Positions 15,118 to 24,145 of a DNA stretch of 64,000 nucleotides are shown here, one piece after another. Below the pieces are notes generated by a model. That model saw nothing but the letters and a program-made list of their open reading frames with translations. It was not told the DNA's origin and made no database searches. The DNA lies in assembly GCA_963931255.1 (NCBI GenBank), contig OZ006972.1:682001-746000 (forward strand), in the 5' to 3' direction. Position numbers and translations under genes: made by a program. The DNA is from CALUVN01 sp944323595. GTDB lineage: Bacteria > Cyanobacteriota > Vampirovibrionia > Gastranaerophilales > Gastranaerophilaceae. Each line of letters begins with the position of its first letter. The first letter of the stretch is position 1.

Positions 15118-15777
15118 TTACAGCTTAAATCTTGTTGAAAAATTTAACTGGGAATGAGGCGGCTTAACCGCTTCTGAAAACATAACCTGACTTGCACCTA
15201 CATTCAAATTAACTCTGTCATCATTAAGCGGTTTTATGCTGAAAATAAATTCACTTTTTTTATTTTTATCCAGAAAGTTTGTTGAATATACATTCTGCAT
15301 TGAAAGATAACTATTTAATCTGTATTCAGGAGAAAATGACAACGTGCCATGTCCTTTTTGCTGCCAGAAAGCAAAATTTTCATTATTAACGGTCTTGTCA
15401 ACAGCAAGTTTTTTCTTATAACGGGTAAACACATCCTCAGCATTATTTGATATGTCAGGCTTTATGATTTCTGATGACTTTAAATCAGGATTTATCTGTT
15501 CACGTTCCGGCAATAACAATTTCATATCCTGCTGCGCAGCATTCATGTAATCACACGTATTACCGGCAGCAAATTGTTCGCTGCTTTCTTCCGGAGATTT
15601 ACAATTATCCTCTGAAAGTATATTATGAGCAGCAATATTATTTACAAGTTTAGTATGTTCCAATTCAACTACATCAGCAGGGTCTGAATAGACTGCATTT
15701 AAAGAAGACATAACTATTAAACCCGTAAATAATATTAAGATTAATTTTCGTAATCTCATCTTCCCAGCTATTTCCAT
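15118..15777 (-). CDS. Exported protein of unknown function, beta-rich C-terminus
   Basis: 219 residues. Lys/Arg then a hydrophobic stretch (KLILILFTGLIVMSSLNAVYS) gives a Sec signal peptide; the start could be the first Met or the second (MRLRKLIL), as neither has a clear ribosome-binding site. The middle is low-complexity and acidic. The last ~90 residues alternate polar and hydrophobic positions (SPEYRLNSYLSMQNVYSTN, then KSEFIFSIKPLNDDRVNLNVG) and end LNFSTRFKL, the pattern of outer-membrane beta strands with a C-terminal aromatic/hydrophobic residue. Could be a periplasmic protein or a partial barrel. Family not recognised. Confidence 0.6.
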   Translation of the reverse strand: MEIAGKMRLRKLILILFTGLIVMSSLNAVYSDPADVVELEHTKLVNNIAAHNILSEDNCKSPEESSEQFAAGNTCDYMNAAQQDMKLLLPEREQINPDLKSSEIIKPDISNNAEDVFTRYKKKLAVDKTVNNENFAFWQQKGHGTLSFSPEYRLNSYLSMQNVYSTNFLDKNKKSEFIFSIKPLNDDRVNLNVGASQVMFSEAVKPPHSQLNFSTRFKL

Positions 15778-15884
15778 AATTTAATAATATAAGAAAAATC
15801 AAACTTTAGCAAATGTTAAGTATGTCATTATAATATAATATGTGTTATCATATAATCAGAGGCAACCTTGATAGGATAAAAAAT

Positions 15885-16691
15885 ATGAAATCAGTCAAAG
15901 AAATTTCAATAGAATCAAAAATACTGAAACGCTTAGAAAAAAATGCCAACTGTCTGAAACTTGTTAATTACCTGTTTGCAGATGAAGAATTGCAGGAGAT
16001 GCAGGAATATGCAAACAACGTTTCAATAAAACGGCTTGGATTTAATGACCATGGCCCTGTACATATGAGGCAGGTTGTAGGGAATGCCATAAAAATGCTT
16101 AATCTTTTACAGGATGCAGGCGTTAAAACATCTCTGGAAGAAGAAGAAATCGGCACATTTGAAGACAGTATGTGTGCAGTTATTCTTGCCGGCATAATGC
16201 ATGATTTGGGTATGATGATAGGCAGACAGGGACATGAAGATATGTCTGCAATTCTTGCACAGCCTATAATTGACAGAGCACTTATGCATGTATTTCCAGA
16301 AGATTTGCATAAACGGGTAATAATAAAATCCCTTGCAACCGAAGCGATAATCGGACACATGTCATCAAGAAAAATTCACTCAATAGAAGCAGGAATAATT
16401 CTTATTGCTGACGGCTGCGATATGACCAAAGGAAGAGCCAGAATTCCGCTTTCCATAAATAAAACCCCGCGGGTCGGCGATATCCACAAATATTCCGCCA
16501 ACGCAATCAATAGAATCGGAATTCATCACGGCACACGCAAACCTATTCAAATTGACATAGAAATGTCAGGTGATGTAGGATTTTTCCAGATAGAAGAAGT
16601 CCTTCTGACTAAAATCGATGTCAGCCCCGCTAAAAAATACGTTGAACTTTACGCGGGTGTAGAAGGTCAGGAACGCAAATGCTATCTATAA
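15885..16691 (+). CDS. HD-domain metal-dependent phosphohydrolase
   Basis: 268 residues from MKSVKEISIESK. An earlier in-frame start lacks a ribosome-binding site. HD motif residues: FNDHGPVHMRQV, then ILAGIMHDLGMMIG (the His-Asp pair), GHEDMS, and IIGHMSSRKIHSIEAGIILIADGCDMTKGRARI. A C-terminal ~70-residue beta domain (VGFFQIEEVLLTKIDVS, then VELYAGVEGQERKCYL) follows. These enzymes hydrolyse phosphodiesters or phosphomonoesters, often nucleotides or signalling molecules; the substrate is not visible. The 3' end overlaps the convergent protease gene by six bases. Confidence 0.85.
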   Translation: MKSVKEISIESKILKRLEKNANCLKLVNYLFADEELQEMQEYANNVSIKRLGFNDHGPVHMRQVVGNAIKMLNLLQDAGVKTSLEEEEIGTFEDSMCAVILAGIMHDLGMMIGRQGHEDMSAILAQPIIDRALMHVFPEDLHKRVIIKSLATEAIIGHMSSRKIHSIEAGIILIADGCDMTKGRARIPLSINKTPRVGDIHKYSANAINRIGIHHGTRKPIQIDIEMSGDVGFFQIEEVLLTKIDVSPAKKYVELYAGVEGQERKCYL

Positions 16692-17900
16692 AGTAATATA
16701 TTGAATTGAATCCACGTATTTTATAAAATCCGAATACGGAACGACCATATCAGCATTTTTGCCGTACCATGGGTTACAAATAGTTATTGTATCGTTTTGG
16801 GCATCAATTTTTTTGATGGAATAAGCGTGATTTTCATGCATATCATATTTTTGCCCGAAGACGCCCCAATTTTTATCAACACATTTGAATGTACAGCCTG
16901 CCGCAAGATTTTCATTTCCGACTTTAGAGAGATATTTAAGCATGCTTTCTACTTTTTTCTGCTTCTTTTGTTTATTTAATTTATTTCTTGCGCTGTCAAA
17001 TCTTGTGGCGCCAATAAAATAATTATCCGGACCGTACATAACGCGGTAAGAAAGTTTACCCGTAATCAGATAGAGATTTTGGGAGACCAAACCGCCAGAT
17101 AAATAATCGTCAAACCCTTTAACTGCTTTTGTATCTCTTTCGCGGAGCTTATAATTTGAATTTTTTCTATACCGCTCAACCGCTAAATCCAAAAGAATAA
17201 TGTCAGCATCGCCGTAAGAATATTTTTTTACGTTTTTACCATTTTTCTTAATATATTCTTCCTGTGCATTTTTAAGTTCAGCCTGCGTAAACTCGTAGGT
17301 TACAGGTTTTGGTTTTGCGCCGTACAAAGTGACAAAATAGTTATCGCCTTGAATTTTTATTGATTTTTTTAATAATTCTCTGCCTTTTTCTGTATATGAA
17401 AGAGCAAAATTTGAAGCATTCTGGTAACATTCACCAAGAGCAGCCTGATTTGATTGCCCTATTTTGCCATCAGGTTTAATCGGTTCTCCCAGTTCACTGA
17501 ATTGAATTTTATGTCTGCCTGTTTCTTTCTCATAAGGTGAATCGTTTTTTAACATATTTTCCAATTCTTTATAAGATGGAATATGATATTTAATTTCCTG
17601 CCCGAAAGATGATTTGTAACTTTTTTTCATCTCTTCAACAAGCTGCTCATACTCCTTTTTACCGACAGATGCAAATTCATCCGCATCAATAATACCGTCA
17701 TAACTTTTACCTAAACCTGATTGAGGTATTTTCTTTTTATCATCAAATATGGACAATATTGAATATTTTATAAAGTCTTCCTGTTTCACAAATTTAGAAA
17801 ACTGTTCTGGTAACAAAAGCTTTTTATATTCCAAATCAACAGTTTCTCTGTTTGTATAATGGGACAGGTATCCCTGCAACTTATTGATAAATCCAGTCAT
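16686..17900 (-). CDS. Calpain-like (C2-type) cysteine protease
   Basis: 404 residues, ribosome-binding site AAGGGG before the ATG. The protease-like elements are in the right order: Gln and Cys in GQSNQAALGECYQNASNF (~165-182), and late His and Asn in HENHAYSIKKIDAQNDTITICNPWYG (~358-384). This matches the calpain pattern G-x-C-(W/Y) ... G-H-A-Y-(S/T) ... (R/C)-N-P-W-G. The N-terminal ~110 residues carry an EF-hand-like loop (YDGIIDADEF). No signal peptide. Bacterial calpain-like proteases are uncommon; the substrate could be a host protein or a self protein. Catalytic assignment is by motif only. Confidence 0.75.
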   Translation of the reverse strand: MTGFINKLQGYLSHYTNRETVDLEYKKLLLPEQFSKFVKQEDFIKYSILSIFDDKKKIPQSGLGKSYDGIIDADEFASVGKKEYEQLVEEMKKSYKSSFGQEIKYHIPSYKELENMLKNDSPYEKETGRHKIQFSELGEPIKPDGKIGQSNQAALGECYQNASNFALSYTEKGRELLKKSIKIQGDNYFVTLYGAKPKPVTYEFTQAELKNAQEEYIKKNGKNVKKYSYGDADIILLDLAVERYRKNSNYKLRERDTKAVKGFDDYLSGGLVSQNLYLITGKLSYRVMYGPDNYFIGATRFDSARNKLNKQKKQKKVESMLKYLSKVGNENLAAGCTFKCVDKNWGVFGQKYDMHENHAYSIKKIDAQNDTITICNPWYGKNADMVVPYSDFIKYVDSIQYITL

Positions 17901-17977
17901 TCTCTTAAATCCCCTTATATTATTTATAAAAATTTTATAAGGAGAAAATTGCCAAATAATAAGAAAAGTTTACACTT

Positions 17978-18679
17978 CTAAGCTGTCAGAAATCTTACAA
18001 GCAATATAAATAATATCATACAAATTGATATTACTGCGGAAATCCCGAATAATACCCAGAATACGGAAATTTTAAAAGAATGTTTGTTTTTATTTTTAAC
18101 CGGTTTGCGTGACGTTGTATTTTGCTTTGGAGTTTTTCTTTTCCTTTCAGGAATCTTTTTTTCAATTCCGGCTTTTGATTTAACTTTTGCCTCCTTGTAT
18201 CTTTCCGCAAGAGTCTTATTCTTATTACCTGTCACAAGAAGTTCCACATCGTAATGTTTATTCAAAATTCGTCTGTCTGCACCTCTGTTGTAAACGCAGT
18301 AGCTTAATGCGACCTCAAAAGCCCGCTGCAAACATTCAAGAGCCGCCATCCCGTCTTTTTTAACTGACGACGAGTGAACAGACTTATTGCCGTTCTTTTT
18401 TAGAAAATACAAATCCTCAACAAATTCCTTTTCCTGAACTGTACCGTTAGATTTGTCTTTAAGTGTTGAAAGCATGTCATCAAACGTTTCTTCAGTAGTT
18501 CTGAAAGCGCCAAGTACATTTTTACAAACATTTTCTCCAAACCGTCTTGTCTGGGTCATACATTGTTCAAAATATTCATCCCTGTATAGTTTTTCAGCAT
18601 CAGTTATGATTAAAAATAAATCTTTATCAATATCTTTTAAAAAATCAAAATTAGTCGGCATCAGAATCTCTGCTTTCAT
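17978..18679 (-). CDS. DUF4145-like protein with C-terminal membrane anchor
   Basis: 233 residues. Residues ~7-125 (TNFDFLKDIDKDLFLIITDAEKLYRDEYFEQCMTQTRR split over two helices, then KKNGNKSVHSS) fit the helical DUF4145 domain found beside restriction and nuclease genes. A basic, Lys/Arg-rich linker (~160-205) and one membrane segment (ISVFWVLFGISAVISICMIL) follow, so the domain faces the cytoplasm from a C-terminal anchor. It starts within the end of the GNAT gene (29-base overlap) and is coupled to it. Function unknown. Confidence 0.65.
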   Translation of the reverse strand: MKAEILMPTNFDFLKDIDKDLFLIITDAEKLYRDEYFEQCMTQTRRFGENVCKNVLGAFRTTEETFDDMLSTLKDKSNGTVQEKEFVEDLYFLKKNGNKSVHSSSVKKDGMAALECLQRAFEVALSYCVYNRGADRRILNKHYDVELLVTGNKNKTLAERYKEAKVKSKAGIEKKIPERKRKTPKQNTTSRKPVKNKNKHSFKISVFWVLFGISAVISICMILFILLVRFLTA

Positions 18680-19250
18680 TAACTATTAAATTATACACGT
18701 AATCTTTGTGCTGTAAATCTTTATGCAGGACATCAAACACATTTTTTATAACGTTAAAAATCATTTTTTTCGCAGGTATAACAGTTTTATAGGGAATATA
18801 GTATAAATCCATCGGCAAAAATCCCTCTGCATTGGGATAAAGATAATTATTGTTCACAAGAACAGCACCATGTTTTTTATAAAATTTAATCCGTCTTAAA
18901 GTATTTTCCTGAGTTACATCCGGCTTTTCAACTTCCAGAAAAACCCCGTCCGTCTGCGGGAAAAGATTACTCAAGGCATCAAGCATTTTTCCTCCATACC
19001 CGCATGAATGATATTCTTTAAATACTGCAATATAGTCAAGCCACAAATAGTTGTCGGCAGCGTCAAAAAATACCATTATATAACCGATATACTTTCCAGC
19101 ATCAGAGGCTAAAATAAGTTTGTAATCTGAATTTTTCATAAGAGAAATAAATTTCTCAAATGATTTCAATTCACTCTCTGGAAATTGTAATACCATATCA
19201 TCGTATACACGGGTAAAATTTCTATAATCAGCTATTTCCAATACAACCAT
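18651..19250 (-). CDS. GNAT-family N-acetyltransferase
   Basis: 199 residues starting MVVLEIADYRNFTRVYDDM; GGAGAG lies five bases upstream, whereas the longer in-frame reading has none. The acetyl-CoA-binding motif (R/Q-x-x-G-x-G/A) appears as YHSCGYGGKMLDAL after the strand WLDYIAVF, and a later VFLEVEKPD strand fits motif B. It should transfer an acetyl group to an amine on a small molecule or protein; the substrate is not visible. The C-terminal ~50 residues extend past the fold. Confidence 0.85.
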   Translation of the reverse strand: MVVLEIADYRNFTRVYDDMVLQFPESELKSFEKFISLMKNSDYKLILASDAGKYIGYIMVFFDAADNYLWLDYIAVFKEYHSCGYGGKMLDALSNLFPQTDGVFLEVEKPDVTQENTLRRIKFYKKHGAVLVNNNYLYPNAEGFLPMDLYYIPYKTVIPAKKMIFNVIKNVFDVLHKDLQHKDYVYNLIVNESRDSDAD

Positions 19251-19398
19251 AAATCTCTCCTGTGAAAGATGATAGTTGAATAAGGATAAATTTGTCAACC
19301 ACAAAACATATTATGAAAAAATATGCCAACCGGGTAATACCATTTTGGACTATTTAAAGTTAATATACACAATACACACAAAAGAAAAGGATAGTCGT

Positions 19399-20067
19399 AT
19401 GGAAAACAAAAAAATCAAAATCTACATCGTTGAAGATTACATGCTAACAAGAATTACGTACAGACACACACTGCCTAAAAACAATCCGAATCTGGAAATA
19501 GTAAAAGACTTTGAAACAGCTGAAAGTTGTATAGAAGCCTTAAAAAATGAAAAAGCAGACGTTATTCTGATGGATTTAGGACTCCCAGGAATGAACGGGA
19601 TTGAAGCAACTCATATCATCAGAGAAATGGATGAGAATGTAAAAATCATCATTTTAACATCACACGACAGTGATGACGAAGTTCTTGCAAGCCTGACGGC
19701 AGGCGCAAACGCTTATGCACTGAAAGATATTACGCCGGATACTCTTGCCAATGTAATTGAATCCGTAAATAAAGGAGCATTCTGGCTGGATCCGAGGATT
19801 GCACAAATTGCTCTGAATTTGTTCCAGCGTATAAAATCCCTAAATGTCGATGATATGTACGGGGAAGAATTTAAATTGACAACAAGAGAAAATGAAGTTT
19901 TACAATTAATAGTCGATGGCAAAAGCAACACAGAAATAGCAAAACAAATGATTATAAGCCACAATACAGTAAAAGCCCATGTTGGAAACATACTAGAAAA
20001 ACTTGCTGTAACAGACCGAGTTCAGGCAGCAGTAAAAGCCGTCAAAATTACCCTGATAAAAAAATAA
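19399..20067 (+). CDS. NarL/FixJ-family response regulator
   Basis: 222 residues from MENKKIKIYIVEDYMLTRIT. An upstream in-frame Met has no ribosome-binding site, while AAAGGA lies close upstream of this one. Receiver domain residues 1-~125: acidic pair (ED at 12-13), phospho-acceptor Asp59 in VILMDLGLPGMNG, Thr/Ser switch (ILTSHD), and Lys in YALKDIT. C-terminal LuxR-type helix-turn-helix ~155-215 (TTRENEVLQLIVDGKSNTEIA, then SHNTVKAHVGNILEKL). It is 11 bases from a histidine kinase gene, so the pair is a two-component system acting on transcription. Target unknown. Confidence 0.95.
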   Translation: MENKKIKIYIVEDYMLTRITYRHTLPKNNPNLEIVKDFETAESCIEALKNEKADVILMDLGLPGMNGIEATHIIREMDENVKIIILTSHDSDDEVLASLTAGANAYALKDITPDTLANVIESVNKGAFWLDPRIAQIALNLFQRIKSLNVDDMYGEEFKLTTRENEVLQLIVDGKSNTEIAKQMIISHNTVKAHVGNILEKLAVTDRVQAAVKAVKITLIKK

Positions 20068-20078
20068 CGGAGATATAA

Positions 20079-21698
20079 ATGTACATTGAACAAAAAACAG
20101 CACAAAAAGTTTTTATTGCTGCAACCCTGATACTGGCAGCAGTTATAATAGCAAACCCCTATACGGCTATTACGCCCATGCAGGGACTGGTTTTCATATT
20201 CTTTATATTTTTTATACATTCCAATATAGAAAAGCGATTTATCATAAAACAATTTTCAATGAAAACCGAAGAGCAAAACAAACTTTTAGAGAGTATTTAC
20301 CGATGCTGCCCCGATTCAATTTCATATAAAGATTATAATTTTAAATACCAGCTTGTAAACGATGTCTTATCCGGAGATATCTGTAATAAAAATAAATTTG
20401 ATATTGTAAACAAAACCTGTTATGAATTATTTCCCAAAAATATTGCGGATTTAATAAGAAAAAAAGATAAAGAAGCAATTGAAACAGGAAATTCCGTCAC
20501 CTACGAAGTAAAACTTCCGGTTAACAACAAAGAGTTAACTTTTCAGGTAACAACCGTACCGGTAATAAAAGACAGCGATATCATAGGAATCTTAACAATC
20601 GGACGCGATATCACAAAAAATGAACATCTTAAAAAAACATTGCATAATAAACACAGACAACTGACGACACTGCTGAATACCTTACCTATGGTCGCCTATT
20701 TGAAGAATACGGAGTCCGACTATATTATAGGAAACTTCTCGCCGGAAAACTCAGATATGCAAAAGTATCGTTTGCAAAACAGAAAAAGAATACGACGTGA
20801 AGATGAAAAAATAATTCAAGAAAAAACTCCTATGTGTTATGATGTACAGATAAAATCCGACAACGGTTCATTATTATGGCACAGAGTATATAAATCCCCA
20901 ATATTCGATAAAGATAACAACGTAAACGGCATTGCTGTACTTGTAAAAAATATTGAGGATGAAAAAAATCTACAAAGCCAACGTGAAACTTACGTAGCAA
21001 CTCTGAGCCACGATTTAAAAACACCAACAATCGCACAAATCAGAGCACTGGAGCTTTTGCTTTCAAAAGATATAGGAGATATTAATAAGGAACAGGAAGA
21101 ATTATTAAATCTGACTCTGGATTCATGCAAATACATGTTTGAAATGGTATCAACACTATTGAGTACTTATAAATATGAAAACGGAGAACTGATATTAAAC
21201 TACGACTATTTTAATATGAATGAGCTGATAGAAGCCTGCCTTAATGAAATATCACAGCTGGCAGAAGAAAAAGGACATACCCTGATATTTCAGCCGAATG
21301 CTGCCGAGAATATTTTGAACGCAGACAGAATGCAGGTCAAAAGGATTTTAATGAATCTTTTAAGCAATTCTCTAACCTACGCTTATCCTGATACAGAATT
21401 AGTAATAACTGCAGAAAAACACGACAGCTGCATGCGGGTCTGTGTAAAAAACAGAAGTCCGTATATGCCGAAAAAAGTTCTGGAAACTATATTCAATAAA
21501 TACGTAACCCATGCGGAAAAATTCAACAAAGTAGGCGCAGGACTCGGCTTATATCTTTCCAAACAAATAGTAGAGGCTCATGGCGGAAAAATCATAACCA
21601 AAAGCTTTGAAGATAATCAATGCATCTTCGGTTTTGATATTCCGTTAGAAAAACAACCCTCATCATTACAGATACAAAATCAGCTTATAAATATATAA
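20079..21698 (+). CDS. PAS-domain sensor histidine kinase
   Basis: 539 residues, ribosome-binding site GGAG. Two short membrane segments (~10-28 and ~35-47) with almost no periplasmic loop, then two PAS-like domains (~65-175 and ~190-295, with TIGRDITKNEHLKK and AVLVKNIEDEKN as PAS ends), HisKA with phospho-accepting His311 in ATLSHDLKTPTIAQIRALEL, and HATPase_c (~420-525: RILMNLLSNSLTYAYPDTEL, then GAGLGLYLSKQIVEAHGG). The PAS domains suggest an intracellular ligand or redox signal. It phosphorylates the adjacent NarL-type regulator. Confidence 0.93.
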   Translation: MYIEQKTAQKVFIAATLILAAVIIANPYTAITPMQGLVFIFFIFFIHSNIEKRFIIKQFSMKTEEQNKLLESIYRCCPDSISYKDYNFKYQLVNDVLSGDICNKNKFDIVNKTCYELFPKNIADLIRKKDKEAIETGNSVTYEVKLPVNNKELTFQVTTVPVIKDSDIIGILTIGRDITKNEHLKKTLHNKHRQLTTLLNTLPMVAYLKNTESDYIIGNFSPENSDMQKYRLQNRKRIRREDEKIIQEKTPMCYDVQIKSDNGSLLWHRVYKSPIFDKDNNVNGIAVLVKNIEDEKNLQSQRETYVATLSHDLKTPTIAQIRALELLLSKDIGDINKEQEELLNLTLDSCKYMFEMVSTLLSTYKYENGELILNYDYFNMNELIEACLNEISQLAEEKGHTLIFQPNAAENILNADRMQVKRILMNLLSNSLTYAYPDTELVITAEKHDSCMRVCVKNRSPYMPKKVLETIFNKYVTHAEKFNKVGAGLGLYLSKQIVEAHGGKIITKSFEDNQCIFGFDIPLEKQPSSLQIQNQLINI

Positions 21699-21705
21699 AC
21701 CCCGA

Positions 21706-22092
21706 TTACCGGCATCTGGTAATATTACCTTCCTTATCATAAAAGGCTAGACCGCTGCAGGACGTAATAGGAGGAGTACGATAAACTTCCCTAACAACCG
21801 TCTGCTGCGGTTTTATTTCGTCATAAGAAGCAACTCTGTTGCGTCTGCTTGTATAACGGACACCGCTGTAATATACTCCGCCATAAATAGGATATATACC
21901 GCCGATAGGACGTTTATAAATTTTTGTAGTACCGATAACCGTACGTTTAGGAATGCTCACACCCAATCCCGGAGTATACACAGGTCTTACACTGATAGTA
22001 CCGCCCCTGACATTAGTAGCCATGGCAGGTGAAATTACACCGGCTGTCACAACTAACATACACATTAAAACTATTAAAAAAATCTTTTTCAT
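21706..22092 (-). CDS. Small exported protein, unknown
   Basis: 128 residues from MKKIFLIVLMCMLVVTAG, a clear Sec signal peptide; an eight-residue-longer reading is less likely because GGGAAAATTT lies just upstream of this Met. The mature part is Gly, Tyr, Arg, Val rich (IKPRP-type repeats absent; patches such as YKRPIGGIYPIYGGVYYSG) and has two Cys near the end (SCSGLAF, TRCR) that could form a disulfide. No family recognised. It is convergent with the kinase gene. Confidence 0.6.
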   Translation of the reverse strand: MKKIFLIVLMCMLVVTAGVISPAMATNVRGGTISVRPVYTPGLGVSIPKRTVIGTTKIYKRPIGGIYPIYGGVYYSGVRYTSRRNRVASYDEIKPQQTVVREVYRTPPITSCSGLAFYDKEGNITRCR

Positions 22093-22157
22093 AAATTTTC
22101 CCTTACCTGTTCTCATTAAAACCGAAAAACATATTTTTTTGTTACCTTTGTAGAAAA

Positions 22158-22186
22158 TTGTTACGTATCTTAACCACCTGTATAAT
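22158..22186 (+). promoter_or_regulatory. Sigma70-type promoter for the methyltransferase-UXS-Ugd operon
   Basis: TTGTTA, 17-base spacer, TATAAT, about 90 bases before the first gene, which has its own AAGGAG ribosome-binding site. Confidence 0.6.
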
Positions 22187-22276
22187 ATCTTTTTCGCAAA
22201 ATACTACCCGACCGGAATATATATCAGGAGAAGTATATATGATACGCTTATTAAAGTACACAACCAAGGAGTTATT

Positions 22277-23182
22277 ATGCAAAATTTATTAACAGTAAGC
22301 AAAAAGCCGCGCAAAAAATTTCGCTGCCCTATTAATATGTCAGAAAAAAATAATTCACAAACAATAATCTTTACTCTGGTCAAAAATTTGACAACTGTAC
22401 TTGATGTAGGATGCGCCTCGGGCGAACTGGGAATAGCACTTGATAAAATGAAATCCTGCAAAGTTTACGGAATAGATAACAGTATCAGACATATTGCAAC
22501 AGCGCGCAGCTGCGGCTCTTACGAGGAAGTTTTCAACATAAATCTTGATGAAAATTACGGCAAAATGCTTGATGATTACAATGAATTTTTTGATTGCATA
22601 ATAATCGGCGATACCCTGCAGCATCTTAAAAATCCTCAGCTTGTTCTCGGGAAGCTGAAAAAATTACTGAAAGAAGACGGCTGCATGCTGATTTCTGTTC
22701 CAAACTTTGCCCACGCCAGCATAAAGGGGGATTTACTGAATAATGACTGTACCTCCTGCAGAGATAATGATTTTATAAATATGCAGCCCATGAAAATTTT
22801 CACCTGCAAAAACCTGCCATCATTTCTGTCAGACATAAATTTGCGTATAGACAATCTTAAATTCACATACAAAAACCTCGCAGGAATAAAAAATACAAAA
22901 ACCTATTCCAAATTACCGGATAATATAATAAATTATATTTTTCACAACCCGCATAGTTTTGTAAAACAGTACATCCTTAAAGTACAAAAAAGTGACTTAA
23001 CCACAAATGATGTCTTTGAAATTAACAAAGAAATCTTTGCACAAAGCGAAAATGATATAAAAAAATCCTATCTGTATAAAGAAACTTACCACGATTCAAA
23101 ACATAAAATTGATTTAATAAAACGACATAATTTTTTAATATTCCTCAATTCGTGTATAATAAAGAAAAAGCGACTAAGTTGA
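22277..23182 (+). CDS. SAM-dependent methyltransferase (class I)
   Basis: 301 residues. SAM-binding motif I TVLDVGCASGELGIAL (~38-53), then YGIDNSIRHIATA, FDCIIIGDTLQHLKNPQ and DGCMLISVPN, the order of the Methyltransf_23/UbiG-like fold, ~25-190. The C-terminal ~100 residues are Lys-rich and outside the fold. Ten bases separate it from the UXS gene, so it belongs to the sugar-nucleotide operon and may methylate a glycan or lipid carrier intermediate. Specific substrate unknown. Confidence 0.85.
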   Translation: MQNLLTVSKKPRKKFRCPINMSEKNNSQTIIFTLVKNLTTVLDVGCASGELGIALDKMKSCKVYGIDNSIRHIATARSCGSYEEVFNINLDENYGKMLDDYNEFFDCIIIGDTLQHLKNPQLVLGKLKKLLKEDGCMLISVPNFAHASIKGDLLNNDCTSCRDNDFINMQPMKIFTCKNLPSFLSDINLRIDNLKFTYKNLAGIKNTKTYSKLPDNIINYIFHNPHSFVKQYILKVQKSDLTTNDVFEINKEIFAQSENDIKKSYLYKETYHDSKHKIDLIKRHNFLIFLNSCIIKKKRLS

Positions 23183-23192
23183 CGAGGTAAAA

Positions 23193-24125
23193 ATGAAACG
23201 AATATTAATCACGGGAGGCGCAGGATTTATCGGAAGCCACCTATGTAAACGACTTGTAGAAGAAAATAACGACGTAATCTGTCTGGATAATTTTTTTACA
23301 GGTTCAAAAAATAATATTCGTGAACTCATTGGACTAAAAAACTTTGAACTGGTAAGGCATGATATAACTAAAGAATATTTTGCCGAAGTTGACCAGATAT
23401 ATAATCTTGCGTGTCCGGCAAGCCCTCCGCATTACCAGTACAACCCGATAAAAACTATCAAAACATCCATTCTTGGAACAATGAATATGCTCGGTGCTGC
23501 AAAACGCTGCAAAGCAACCATCCTGCAGGCATCAACCTCAGAAGTCTACGGTGACCCTAAAGTCCATCCGCAAACAGAAGACTACTGGGGCAATGTTAAT
23601 CCAATCGGGATAAGAAGCTGTTACGATGAAGGAAAACGCTGCGCAGAAACACTTATGATGGATTACCACCGTCAAAATAATGTTGATATAAGAATTATCC
23701 GTATATTCAACACCTACGGACCTAATATGGCTGAAAATGACGGTCGTGTGGTTTCCAATTTTATACTGCAAGCCCTGAAAAATGAAGATATAACCATATA
23801 CGGCGACGGAACCCAAACACGTTCATTCTGTTATGTTGACGATCTTGTCGACGGTATGATTCGCATGATGAATAATCCGCAAAAATTTATCGGTCCTGTT
23901 AACCTTGGGAATCCTAACGAACGGTCAATTCTTGATTTTGCAAAACTGATTATTGAAATGACAGGCTCAAAATCCCAAATTATATACAGACCTCTGCCGC
24001 AGGATGATCCAGTCCAGAGAAAACCTGACATTTCACTGGCTAAAAAAGAATTAAACTGGGAACCTTATACTGACATAAAAACAGGATTGGAAAAAACTAT
24101 AGAATATTTCAAAACAAAAATTTAG
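23193..24125 (+). CDS. UDP-glucuronate decarboxylase (UDP-xylose synthase)
   Basis: 310 residues, an extended short-chain dehydrogenase. NAD-binding TGGAGFIGSHLCKRL at the N-terminus, catalytic Tyr/Lys in RSCYDEGKRCAE, and the UXS-type blocks NLACPASPPHYQYNP, STSEVYGDP, RIFNTYGPNM and YGDGTQTRSFCYVDD. It converts UDP-glucuronate to UDP-xylose plus CO2 using bound NAD. The next gene (Ugd) makes its substrate, so the pair gives UDP-glucose to UDP-xylose for surface glycans. Length agrees with bacterial UXS. Confidence 0.93.
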   Translation: MKRILITGGAGFIGSHLCKRLVEENNDVICLDNFFTGSKNNIRELIGLKNFELVRHDITKEYFAEVDQIYNLACPASPPHYQYNPIKTIKTSILGTMNMLGAAKRCKATILQASTSEVYGDPKVHPQTEDYWGNVNPIGIRSCYDEGKRCAETLMMDYHRQNNVDIRIIRIFNTYGPNMAENDGRVVSNFILQALKNEDITIYGDGTQTRSFCYVDDLVDGMIRMMNNPQKFIGPVNLGNPNERSILDFAKLIIEMTGSKSQIIYRPLPQDDPVQRKPDISLAKKELNWEPYTDIKTGLEKTIEYFKTKI

Positions 24126-24145
24126 AGAGGAATTAACAGAGAAAA

